From Neurospora intermedia (lineage: Eukaryota > Ascomycota > Sordariomycetes > Sordariales > Sordariaceae): a stretch of DNA of 64,000 bases. Location: NCBI GenBank assembly GCA_037102815.1, contig BTPP01000009.1:868001-932000 (forward strand), in the 5' to 3' direction. Shown here one piece after another: positions 38,960 to 50,779 of this stretch. A program made the position numbers and the translations under genes. Each line of letters begins with the position of its first letter. The stretch's first letter is position 1. The notes under the pieces are model-generated. The model searched no databases. It saw only the letters and a program-made list of their open reading frames with translations, and was not told where the DNA came from.

Positions 38960-40252
38960 AATAGTATTTATAGAGTAGAAAACTAAATTCGAACAATCTT
39001 AAACCCAACTTACCTCTATCCATCTACCTCCTTAAGTATCAAAGGCACCCTTTCTTATACATACCCTTACCTAACCTACTTAATAAATCCAACAACCGCA
39101 ACCCTAGGACCCTCCCTCACCCTACCTCTATACAACGATCAGCCCGTAGAAGGATTCGAAATACAATAGATCCCAACCGGTATTACGAACATATCTAATA
39201 CTATACCGAAAGGCTACCTAAAATCCTCCGGGAAACTAAGGAGTTAGCTATCATACCTTCTCCTCGTAGCCCACCACCCAAACTTCCTACGGACTGTAAG
39301 AAACCCACCCACATTAATACCCTACACTAAAATTAGAAGGTTATTATACTACAAACATACTACTAGCTAGTCAAGGATAAACCTACGGACCCTCTATACA
39401 TTTCAAACATTATACCTCCTAAGGATATTAAATAACTAGCCAACAAAATCCACATATTTAAACTACTAGGACCGCACGGCGAGATATATATTAAGTAGGT
39501 ATTCTAACGCCTAAAAGATATTATTTAAATAATACAATTACTAAAAGCTCCCGCCCATAACGTATATTAAATTAGTTCAAGTATCTACAGACTTAATAAT
39601 TACTACAACCGGATATTCGTAGAAGCGAAGGGAAGTTTAGCCTTTAAATACTACGTATACAAAATAATAAAAGACGGCGAAAAGGCGGCCTACCTCGTAC
39701 TACAAATTTAAGGGCGTCTATAAATATACTACCACTACTTATACCTAAATACCTTACCACCTACCGACAATTATCCGTACCAAAATAGTAGAGGCTAACC
39801 AGAGCAGTCATCCTACCAAAAACAACTAGAATCCATACAAAGGATACAAAGCACACTTCAAACAATCGTATAAATCTTTCATAAACAAACACAACACAAT
39901 CAAGTACGCCTAAGTATCTTAACTATTCTTTAAATATAATTTATTACCTTCGTTCGAAAATAGTAAATATAGTAACTATTACTTCTACAAGGAGAAATGC
40001 TCATTCTAAAATACGTCCTACAAAGGGCCACCTAAATAACAGAGTACCTCTACCTAAGCGACAGGAGAACAAGCGGAAGCAACCTTTAAAGTACTCAAGA
40101 ACAGCGTCATATCCCAATAAACCGCACTCAAATATAAGCAAGGCAACCGCATTCCACAGGACGAAGAAGCACAAATAGAAATAACGGCCATACAACAAGC
40201 GATTTATAATATAAAGCTCGCAAAGAGGACGACTACCAATTCAAGCCGGTAA
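38960..40252 (+). pseudogene. Decayed plus-strand gene, unidentified
   Basis: From about 38,980 to 39,960 one frame carries about 13 stops in about 325 codons and reads as a globular protein: LPKILRETKELAIIPSPRSP, VKDKPTDPLYISNIIPP, FKLLGPHGEIYIK, RIFVEAKGSLAFKYYVYKI, then a Gln-rich helix (SSYQKQLESIQRIQSTLQ). A second frame (40,020-40,252) reads EQAEATFKVLKNSVISQ and GNRIPQDEEAQIEITAIQQA to a TAA at 40,250-40,252, plausibly the native end. Gln codons are kept and Trp absent, as expected for plus-strand genes here. Confidence 0.45.
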
Positions 40253-42500
40253 AAGCTAGGGAAAGGGGGCGAGGGGAGGGAAGGGGGGAGGGGGGCTGAA
40301 TAAGGGAATCAATCTCGGAAATAAATAAAAACGAACAAACAAAATAAAAAGAAGAAAGAGGCATAATTATTCTTAAAGTATAAATACCTTATACCTAAAA
40401 CTACATTACCTTTAAAAGCATTTTCCTTACACATAGAACACTATATTAAAAGGCCCAACATAGGGCTGCAATACCATAACCGTATAAAAGAACAATAGTT
40501 TAATTACTTACCGCATAGAAATACAATCTACAACCCCATCATATCAACCTCATTCAGCCTTAGCCGGGTTAGGGTCATCCATAGTAAGAAAACCGTATAA
40601 AACTACCAAAATACATATAGGGCGTATATTTATAAATTACACTCTATATTACCCTATAGGCGCTAGGGATATCCGTACAGTCGGTCGGCACTCGCACGCC
40701 TATTATAGCGATATATCATCCTTTTCCATCCGCACACCGCACTTTAAACGTCAACACCAATAAAATAGATCACAATAACCCACTCTTTATTTCCAGAAAC
40801 CGGGCCAAAATCTCTTTCACAAGGCCGCTTCCAAAATAGCCTTCTAATTAACAATACTTTTATTATTATAGTACTATTTATACTTAAAAATAAAATCAAC
40901 AACAACATAGCGGATAAGATCCAGTAACAATTAAATATAGTCGACATTACTATATTTAGTACTAATTAATAGGACGTCGCAATTTTTTATTAAAAGTAGT
41001 ATATTAAACTACAATATATAGTATACTAAACTATACAAACGGACGTAATTACTTAGAACTACTACTACAGTATAAAGACCGTTTATAAATTAATTCCTAT
41101 TAATAATACACTATACATCACCAACTTAACTCACATACTATACTTTTCTACAAGGTCATTTTAATATTAAAATCGACTCTCTAGAACAAAAATCGCCCCC
41201 GAACAGCCATAAATCGGCTCCAAAGTTATCTTAATATTAAAATTAACTCCCCAAAATAGAAATCGCCCCCGAACAACCGTAAATCGGCTCCTCGGCGGCC
41301 GTCAACAAATAATCAATCAAATATATAAATTTTCCGGATTCTTATTATTAAAAGCTACCTATCAACCAAACTCATATAAACAACTATTCGAACAATCCCG
41401 ACAACCATCCAATAGCATCGCCATTTATCCATTCACTTTTCGCATTTTCAGCAAATACAACACCCTCGATCCTTCGGAACATCGCTTCAATCGCCTATAT
41501 CATACGCTAAATCACCATTAACAAATACCAACATAAATAGTAATAGGACTAGCCCAAATTTCTTAAGCACAAAAGCATATACCAAAATACCGCAAACCAT
41601 ACAACGTACATTGTCCACTACACGTAGCCTTCTTACAACCGGCAATAGATATAAACCCTACAAAATCTAACTATCGACTAGCACTACCTTATCCTTCTTA
41701 TAGAACAGCTTAACGTACTTAGCCTTCCACTCTTAGGTAACCACCTACTTTTTATAAAAGAAGATAAAACAGTAATCGTAATTAATATTATAGGCCACAC
41801 CGCCCTTATTAAAACAATAAATAATAATTACCTTCATCTTTCCAATAGCCCGGCTACAAAATCTCTCTTCGTTTCCCGGGTCTAATTTCTTATCACCTCT
41901 TTAAACAGGCCTTTATAGCCCCCATACTCAAATCAATAACATTCTATTAAAGGGCGGCACATCCATACCCTCCCTCTACCTAATCCGACTCAAGTTTGAA
42001 CAACAAACTATCATAACCTAAGAAAGGCACGACGGAGACACAAATAAATCAAACAATAGGGAAGGATTACCATAATTGCGAATCCCCGCAATCCTACAAG
42101 TACAAACCCCCCCCATTCCCACACTATACTAATATCCCCTCCCTAAATACAAACCGAAATTCAAACCCTTTCTTCACACCCTTCTTCTTCCCTCCGACCA
42201 CCCCCCCAACTCAATTATAGCAGGAGTAGAACATAAAAGTACCGATAGCCGCCAATCTTCCCCCGGCACTACGTAACCTACTATTTTAAATACTTAATTA
42301 TCCTTACTTTCCACTTATAAGATTTAACCTTAGCTAATACTACCAAACCTCCTCTATATTGCCAGAATATAATCACTTTCCCTTAGAAAATAGAGAGAGG
42401 ACCCCGTATACTAAACGAACGGTTATTAGCTCACTAACGGGGGTCTCTACGGCCTTTTCAATACTAATTATAAAAAAAACTACGTCTAATCCATCGGCTA
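40253..42500. other. Decayed sequence, nothing recognised
   Basis: The interval starts with a G-rich patch (40,260-40,300), then AT-rich sequence. Two short similar stretches (AATCGCCCCCGAACA and neighbours) lie near 41,190 and 41,260, a 70-80 bp direct repeat. No gene is supported. Confidence 0.4.
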
Positions 42501-42504
42501 TTTC

Positions 42505-43055
42505 ACTACAATCGGCGTACTAGGCCGGGTCTCATCGAAGCCTAGCTTCGATAGGCCGTAATACCTTTAATCTCTTCGGCTAGCTTCTTCTCCAATTACT
42601 CCGCTTTCGGTTCTAAGCTCAAAGCCTAATACTCAATACAACCTCCTAACATTTAGGGCTTAGGGTTTTAATTAAAGTTTTAATTAAAGTAACAATCGGC
42701 GTAACTAGGCTAGAACTCATCAAAGTCCAGCTTCAACAAACTATAATCACCTTTAATCTCTTCGACTAACTTCTTTCCTAATTACTTCACTTTCAATAGC
42801 GGGCTCGGACGCTTAATATTCAATACAACCTTCTAACATTTAAAGCTTAGGGTTTTAATTGGGGTTTTAATTAGAATAGCAATCGGCGTAACTAAACTAG
42901 AACTCATCAAAGTCCAACTCCGACAAGCTATAATCGCCTTTAATCTCTTCGACTAACTTCTTTCCTAGTTACTTCGCTTTCAATAGCGGAATCGGACGCT
43001 TAATATTCAATACGACCTTCTAGCGTTTAAAGCTTAGAGTTTTAATTCGTATCAA
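42505..43055. repeat. Tandem repeat of about 186 bp, three copies
   Basis: ATCGGCGTA landmarks lie at 42,511, 42,695 and 42,882. Each unit ends with TTAGGG- or TTAGAG-containing sequence and GGTTTTAATT. Copies two and three are much closer to each other than to copy one. Confidence 0.85.
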
Positions 43056-44800
43056 TAATTGAAGGGGATACCCTAAGTTTGTAACACATAGCACTACGCT
43101 TCTCTACCCGCCTCAACTCGGATTATTACCCATTTACCCGCAGACAATAGGATTAATACAGCATTAACACCTTCCAACGGTTTAAGTCTTACACACGACT
43201 TATAGTTCAGAAGTATAACCCAAAGGGTAGAAGAGGGGGGTACAATCAAGAAGGTAGAAATAAATAACTAACAATAAAACTACACTCCTCTAAAGCACTT
43301 ATATCCTCGCTCGCTCGCAGAGTAGCCTTCTTTTTAACTAATATCTCATTAAATTTATTCGCAAGTATCTCGTTAAACTTCTTCTTTACCGGTATCTCAT
43401 CCGGGGAAGTTATTTAGCGGTAAATTACTTACGCAGGGTAGCCTTTTTCTTCGTAGGAATCTCCTATCCGCCGAAATCCGAACTGCCTATAGCAAAGTTC
43501 TAATAGTATTAAGCAATAGAACGCAATCCCTCTAAAAGGATAAAAGAGAGCTAAATTCGGAAAATCGAATAGGAGATTATTACTACTCCTACCGTTATTA
43601 GCAATAAATTCAAATAAAAGAATAAGCAAATAACTCAAAAAGAATAGGACGAAAAATAAAAGGAAACGAATAGAGAAATTTATAGGAACGAAAATAGGAA
43701 TAGGAAGACTTACTTAAAGGTCAATAGTTATTTAAAATTATAATCCTTATAATACCCTTTAAACAATCTAAACTTAACGCCAAGACCGGACAACATTAAT
43801 CAGGACCCGAAAAGGCCAAGGGTCAACCTAGCGGCTAACTTCGATTGTAATACTATAGCACCTTATCCTCAAAGTACTCATTTTCAGCAAATTCGAAACG
43901 GAAAAGGACGTTACAGGGGTCTCCGGAGCTACCGTTTTCAATTTTAAAATAGGAAATAAAAAAGGAAGAGAAAGATAATAGCAAGAAGGCGGAGTCTTAG
44001 GGTTAAATATACTCATTAATATCTTATAACACTTACTCGAAAACCAAGGGCCAAAAATTAGGGATCTAAACTACAACTTTCTCACGCTTCTCGTAGAAGG
44101 GGCGGGACAATTAGACCTACTAACGAACTTTCAAACGAAACATATTAGTAATAAACAATATACAAAAACAAGAAAGGGAAGGAAATAGTAGGAAAACAAA
44201 GAACACATAAGTAAAAAAGCAAACTTACTAATCTCAATCTCAACATCCTCAAATTCATTCTCAAAATCGCACAACTCCTCGTAAATTATAAAGGTTTCTA
44301 CCGGGGAAGCTATACTACTTAATTATTCTTAAAGTTTAACGCGTAGTAATATTCCAAAACATTACCTCTACTTCACCAAAAAAACAAACAAAAAAAAGAA
44401 CAAATCTATAACCAAACCTTAAAGGGACGACCCCCCCCCCCCGCGTACCCTCTAAAGCGCTTAATAGCCTCCTAGTACTACTTAATCAACTTCAAAAGTA
44501 ATTAAACCATTATCCTTTTAGTATTACTTACATAACTTTAATAGGCTCGAAACATCCGGCTTCTTCTTTACCGGAGTTTCGTCAAAGTTAGCCTCAACAG
44601 TACGCCTTGCGCATATACTTCTAAACCTAAGCTATTTAATATTATAGGTCCGGTAAATAGAAAGCCTTACTATTATAATAAATAAGCAAGGGTGTATTTC
44701 ACATAATTAGCGAAGCGTAAAGGATGAAGGCGAATATTAAAGTTAGGAATATTACTACGGCGGTCGGCTCTATAGACTACTTATAGTTAGTTATTAGCAT
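43056..44800. other. Decayed sequence, nothing recognised
   Basis: AT-rich, with a 12-base poly-C at 44,431-44,442. Short antisense open frames here lack Gln and His, which is a composition effect of the block. Confidence 0.4.
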
Positions 44801-44805
44801 TAATA

Positions 44806-45040
44806 ATTGCAAATTCGTAAAAGCAACGCCTATTAGTAGCACAATTCTCGGCTTAAATATCGTCCTATAGGTTATCGGACTAGTAACTACAAATTTATAA
44901 AAACAACGCCTATTAATAGCGCGGTTCTCGGCTTGGATATCGTCCTATAGGTTATCGGACTAGTAGCTACGAATTTATAAAAGCAACGCCTATTAGTAGC
45001 GCGGTTCTCAACTTAAATATCGTCCTACAAGTTATCGTCT
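44806..45040. repeat. Tandem array, 80-bp unit, three copies
   Basis: (A)AAGCAACGCCTATTA landmarks fall at 44,821, 44,901 and 44,981, an exact 80-bp period. Differences are transitions. A GC-richer interval with some TpG follows directly (45,040-45,170). Confidence 0.9.
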
Positions 45041-46479
45041 CGGGAGGATCGAAATTGACAGCGGCTTCATCGCTCGAGCGTTTACAGCCGGCCGCAGAGC
45101 AGTTACGGAGGAGTTGCGGCTATAAGACGTACTAGCCGAACCGGTGGTAGGTTATTAAAATTCGCGGCAATATTATTAAAAATACTATTATTAATATTAG
45201 ACGTACCGATATAACCATCGGGTTAGCTAAGGGTCGGTTATTAATAGCACATTATAAATTCTCAAATTAGATTTAGAAAATAAGGTTAAATATTATCGGT
45301 TCTATAATTATTACTATTAAAGGAATAAAATTCAAATTTTAATCTAAATAAAAAAGAAGCTTCATCTAAAATTAATAGAAAATTCGTCGGATTATTAAAG
45401 AAGATTATCGGAAGTTGGATAGAAGGCCTATTATCATTAGGGAAATAGGTTAATAAAGGAGCAAAAACAAAAACATAAACTGGAACGGGGAACAATAAAG
45501 GGAAATATAACGGGAATAACAATAGTAGTAATAGTAAATTAATAATATAAACAACTATAGGGGTAGGGACAATACCCGGCATCGCTTCCCGCCTTCAGAT
45601 TGCACAGGTCCGAGAAAACACCTTCCTCAAACTTCTTTAAATTCTTCACAGGACGGCCGAAGGCCTAGAATCGGAACAATAAACATCTCACAATATCGGT
45701 ACCGGAAATATAGAAGAGGTTATTCCATATATATATTCGCCGGTAAGTAGAAGGAAACTCCGGATATATTAGTCTAGATACCAATCAACAGGCGCGGAAA
45801 CGAAGAAATACCTAACTAACCGGCGAGAAAAACTAGCATTATCAAAGTACCCACTATATCCATAGAAGTAAAGAAAACGGGACTAATAATAATAAAGCAG
45901 CATCGCTCGTATATTACTCGTAGGAACTAAATCCTCTTAGCTAAATCGGCGGCTCGCCAATCTAAATTTAACTATAGAACCTTCGCCTACACCCATCCAT
46001 TTTAGGGGATATTTCGGAAGAAAACGCACAGCAAGCCGAACTACGTAGGCTACCAAAGGCTCGAGAGCGGTAAACGAAGCCGGGGAGGGGCAATAAAGCT
46101 CTCCAATCTACTACGCTCTAATAATAAAATAAACTCACATCGGTAACCTAATAGTTATAAAGGGCGGGGTTAACGGGTTTAATCCATTTAACAATATCGA
46201 AACTTCGCTAGTAAGGATTCAACCGAGGGGCTAGAAATAAGCCAAATATAAACAGTTCTCTATAGAATAAGGTTAATTGAAATTAAAGACGTAGAATATA
46301 AATAAGAAAACTAATTAGAAGAGTTATTAAAAAGGGAAAAGTTTACAAAGGAAACAAGAAAAGGTAACAAAATTCTAGAAAGCAAGTACGTACATCGTCT
46401 AAAGAGGTTATCAAATATACTACAGGAGAAGGGTACAATTCCCGGCTTAGCGGGCGCACAAATAAATTCCCACTATATT
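45041..46479. other. GC-richer island, then decayed sequence
   Basis: Positions 45,040-45,170 are GC-rich, with GCGGC, CCGGCCGC and GGAGGAGTTGCGGC, and appear less mutated. Beyond them, a plus reading around 45,330-45,460 shows KIRRIIKEDYRKLDRRPII among TAA/TAG codons, too short to call a gene. Confidence 0.35.
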
Positions 46480-47170
46480 TACAATTCGGTTAATAGACCC
46501 GCAGCTCTAGAAGTACGCCTAAATCTCCTTATACAAAGCCGAATAGGTAGTCGGCATTTCCAACAAAGATACTCCAACTATCGATATCCTCATTATTCTC
46601 AATAAGCTCGTAATACTATTAGTCTAAAATAGCTTATATATCGCAGAGTATAGCGGCCTTACTCAAGGTGTTTTTTTTATAATAAAATGCAAAGAACTAA
46701 TAGTTTTAATAACGCGAGGCTAAGAGGACCTTATAGTAATAACTCGGTTAATAGACTCGCAACTCTAGAAGTGCGCCTAAATCTCCTTATACAAAGCGGA
46801 ATAGTCGGCGTTTCCAACAAAGATAGCCAGACCATCAATATCCTCGTTATTCTCGGTAGGCTCGTAATACTATTAGTCTAAACTAGCTTATATATCGCGG
46901 GGTATAGCGGCCTTATCTAAAGTATTTTTATATTAGGACGTAAAGAACTAGTAGTCTTAATAGCGCGAGGCTAAAAGGACCTCATAGTAGTAACTCAGTT
47001 AATAGACCCGTAGCTTTGGAAATACGCCTAAATACCGTAAGACGAAGTTAAATAATCAACGTTTTCGACAAGGATACTCCGACTATCGATATACTCCTTA
47101 CTATCAGTAAAATATAATACTACTCATCCAAAGTAACTTACGTTTCGCAGCGTTTAGCGGCCTCTTCTTA
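46480..47170. repeat. Tandem repeat of about 255 bp, about 2.7 copies
   Basis: (C)GGTTAATAGAC landmarks lie at 46,487, 46,745 and 46,996. Copy two has a plus-strand frame of about 64 codons with an intact ATG at 46,687; the equivalent region is broken in the other copies. The repeat may derive from a coding unit (VRLNLLIQS is shared by copies one and two). Confidence 0.8.
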
Positions 47171-48116
47171 CATCGCAGCGACACAGCGCCTCACAGCAAA
47201 AATATCCTCCTATTCACAATTATTTTAGGTTAGCGCCTACCCTCTATATAAAAATCAACATTACAAATACTATCAACTATTTAAGAGGATAGTACAGGAG
47301 AAGATAAAATAGTATTAAATCTATCTAGTCGGCAGTTCTATAATAATAGAATAAACTTAACCGCAATAGCCTAATAATCGTAGAAGGCAGGGTCGATAAG
47401 TTTAACCCAATTAGTAATTTCTAATATAAACGCTACTAAAGATAAAACTCTTCTAAAGTACCTAATATTAGATAAGGGTATAAAACAAAACCTAAAATAA
47501 ATCAACGGAAGAAATAGTATAAAGTAAATTCAATTACAACATACGCGTTTGTAAAGAATATTGAAAAATGGAGGTGAGAGTTACAAACAGAAATGAGAAA
47601 TTCTTTAATAATTCCAAAACTAAAACCTTGGAAGTAAAATAGGTACATCATAGGCTAAACCTAAGCAGGCAAAGCTCCCCCCTTAGCAAAGCGTACGTAT
47701 ATACTACACATACAATACAATTACTAAAACAATACTCCAGAAATATCAATATACCAGATCAGCTTCACATAGCCGATTCGGCTAGAGACGGCCAATACAT
47801 TTCTCCATAGGTTAATAATCAACACCCTACATAATCGCAAACACTTTTATAAATATCTCTCAAAGAGCTGGCTTAATTAAGCCCGCTCATAATATTAAAT
47901 ATTAATCTTAATACCATTAGTCTATCAAACCTCAACTACCAGTTTTACTTGTATTAGAATAGAAAACTATATTAAGGAAATTACTACAGAACAAACACTA
48001 ACTATATTTAGTACTTGCACTCCAGCTCCAAATGAGACAGTATTTCAGCCGGCGACAAATAGTAAAGCTAAATCCTTAGAGAATCCTTTACCCACCTCCC
48101 CAATTATTTACTACTC

Positions 48117-48117
<1 letters not shown>

Positions 48118-48149
<32 letters not shown>

Positions 48150-48168
48150 TTCTCTCTCTCTCTCTCCG
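48118..48168. repeat. Poly-C (32) followed by a TC microsatellite
   Basis: C32 at 48,118-48,149 runs directly into a (TC)n stretch ending in TCCGTCTCC. The arrangement, a long C run followed by a second simple sequence, parallels 21,586-21,666. Confidence 0.85.
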
Positions 48169-49448
48169 TCTCCGGCCCCAACCTCCTTCTCTTATTTATT
48201 CCATCTACACCCTTATCGAAACGCACACTACGGAGAGCACGAAAATTCATAACGGAAAAGCCCCTACTACTAGTACGAACGAAATTATCGAAATCCTAAT
48301 TATACTTCTTTTGCCTCCTAATCTCTACAATCTCTTATTCCAACATACTAACCCTCTAACCTAACTACATATAAAGGGGAACCGAATCTAAAATAGGGGT
48401 AATAGAGTAGTATTAAAGTAAACTAAATATTTCAAAGGGGCCCGAAGATGCCCCGGGCAATAATACAGCGGTACCGGTAGAACGAAGTACCACCGGCACT
48501 AGCAGCCCGAAGGCCCAATCAAGAGAATCGCTATATATTTCTAAAAGTTAACTATAATCTAATTTAAGCCGGAAGAAAAAGAGTATAGGCTATAGAGCCA
48601 AATTATAACTAAAACGAAATATACCTCTACTTACGCAAATACAAGACATCGCTTAAACAACCGATTCATAGTAAACAACGTATCAAACATATCGTTATAA
48701 TCCTACCAAAGGTTACAATCCTTATTATCCTTCCCGGCTCTCTATAATCTAAAGTAAACTTCATAGACGCAAGAACGCCCAAACTCACATACAATACCCT
48801 ACTTAATACAATTAAAGCATTTACTACTTTTTCCTTACCAACGCTAAACACAATAATGCCCGTTACACATACAACCGACACAAAGGTTAATACATTCTTT
48901 CCCCCACTCACAAGCACTACCGACAATACCGGTACAAACGTTAGCGTAATCGTCATTACTAGCGTTATTATTATCTTAATTCCCGTCTTCTACACCGACC
49001 CAATAGTCGGACAAAACGCTATTATCCTCATCCGCTTCCTCGTCTTCATCGACGGTAGACTACATCTAACGATTAGAACATTCTCATTTATAAACCATAC
49101 ACAAAACATACAACGTTCTTAACGCAACAACGAAGGAAATAACGACCATCAAACGGTATAAACTTATCGGACGCGGGTAAGCCGGGCATAACTAGGGCGT
49201 TACAGCAACAATAATTAGAGGGCGTAGTAAACTAGCTCGAACCGAGGTCAACCCCATAAAGAAGAGTAAAAGAAAGCGAAAACATTATAAACTACCGACC
49301 TACAACAACAATTAAATAAACTAACTATCGACAAACAAGTAGAATAGAGACTAATAATTAACGCCAAATAGAATACATAAGCTTTAATAAGAGAATTGGG
49401 AATCGAAAAACCAAATCGGAATCGGACGGAACAACGTAATATAAATAT

Positions 49449-49720
49449 ACACGGGCCTTATATACTCAAAAGAAGCAATACAGCAATTCCAATTACAAAG
49501 CAAGTCAACCAAACAAACCCAACTACAAGGAGTCGAATCGACCCCACACAGCCGAACGCTCATAAACACCCAACTCTACACTTACGCACGGGCCTTAGGC
49601 ACTCAAAAGAAGCAACACAGCAATTCCAATAGCAAAGCAAAGTTAACCAAACAAACCCAACTACAGGGAGTCGAATCAACCTCCTATAGCCAAGCGCCTA
49701 TAAACACCCAACCCTACTAT
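49449..49720. repeat. Tandem repeat, 137-bp unit; extra copies at 49,855 and 50,535-50,775
   Basis: ACGGGCCTTA landmarks are at 49,451 and 49,588. The units share ACTCAAAAGAAGCAA, a CAGCAATTCCAAT stretch, AACAAACCCAACTACA and GGAGTCGAATCGACC. A truncated copy lies at about 49,855-49,900 and two more at 50,535-50,775. Short open frames on both strands through the repeat are incidental. Confidence 0.85.
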
Positions 49721-50779
49721 AGTAATAAAAGTAAATTAAAGCCGTAGATCAGGTCGTCGAACACACAGTACCTACAAAGCTATAATTATAATAATCCGTA
49801 TAAAGTACCTAACAGAGAAGTAAAATTTTTACTCACAACCGCAGTATACTTATATACGGACCCTAGGCACTCCCAAGAAGCAACACAGCAATTCCAGTCT
49901 CGTAGACAAAAACGCTCGAAAACGACCCTTTCCTTAATACTCTAATAATTAACATTCGTACTTTCGAAGCTTTTTAGGGGTCTATAATCATAACTAATAA
50001 TAAATTTCCACCGAATATTAAACATCTCACTATTATTAGTTCAACAACCTATAAATCCCACAACAACCACCACCTCGCCGTTCTCATCAACGAATTCAAA
50101 ATTGTAGCAACTAAAAAGATAGGGGATAGCGGAAAATTATAGGCCGTATCTAGCGGTATTATCGTACAACTCAAAAAGGGGGACAACCAATAGCTTTATA
50201 TTCTTCAGCACACTAAGGACCTCTAATTTAAAAAGAAAAAAAATATAAGAATTAACATACATTTTATTAAAAAGCAAAGGATAAAAGAGTAAGTAAATAA
50301 ACAAGGAGGAAGAGCACAAAATATACTCAATTTAAGTAACTAAATAAAGTAAAACTTCTTACACTCCTTCGGTTTCGTCACATAGGCCAGTACAAAAAGG
50401 TATATAAACGTCTCAAAGTTAGGCCTCCACCACTACGCAAAGCAGTCGCCCACCTACCAATCACCCGCCTTTTCACCCTCGCCAAGGCTGCCCACAAACG
50501 CCAACCGCTCGTCCAGCCGCTACTTAAACCCTTCGTTAACAATTCCAACTACAAAGTAGGCCAATCAAACAAACCCAACTACAAGGAATCAAATCGACCT
50601 CCCGTAGCCGAACGTTCATAAACACCCAAACTTACACTTACACACGGGCCTTGCCCCTAAACACTCAAAAGAAACAATACAATAATTCTTATTACAAAGT
50701 AAGTTAAGTAAACAAACTCAACTACAGGGAGTCAAATTGACCTCCAGTAGCCGAACGCTTATAAACTCTATACTAAAAG

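Noticed and set aside
42650-42680. TTAGGG-containing sequence resembling telomere repeat
   Set aside because: Only one or two spaced TTAGGG hexamers per unit of the 186-bp repeat. There is no tandem telomeric array.
49500-49680. GGAGTCGAATCGACC looked like a tRNA T-arm
   Set aside because: It is part of the 137-bp repeat and no acceptor, D or anticodon stem can be placed around it.
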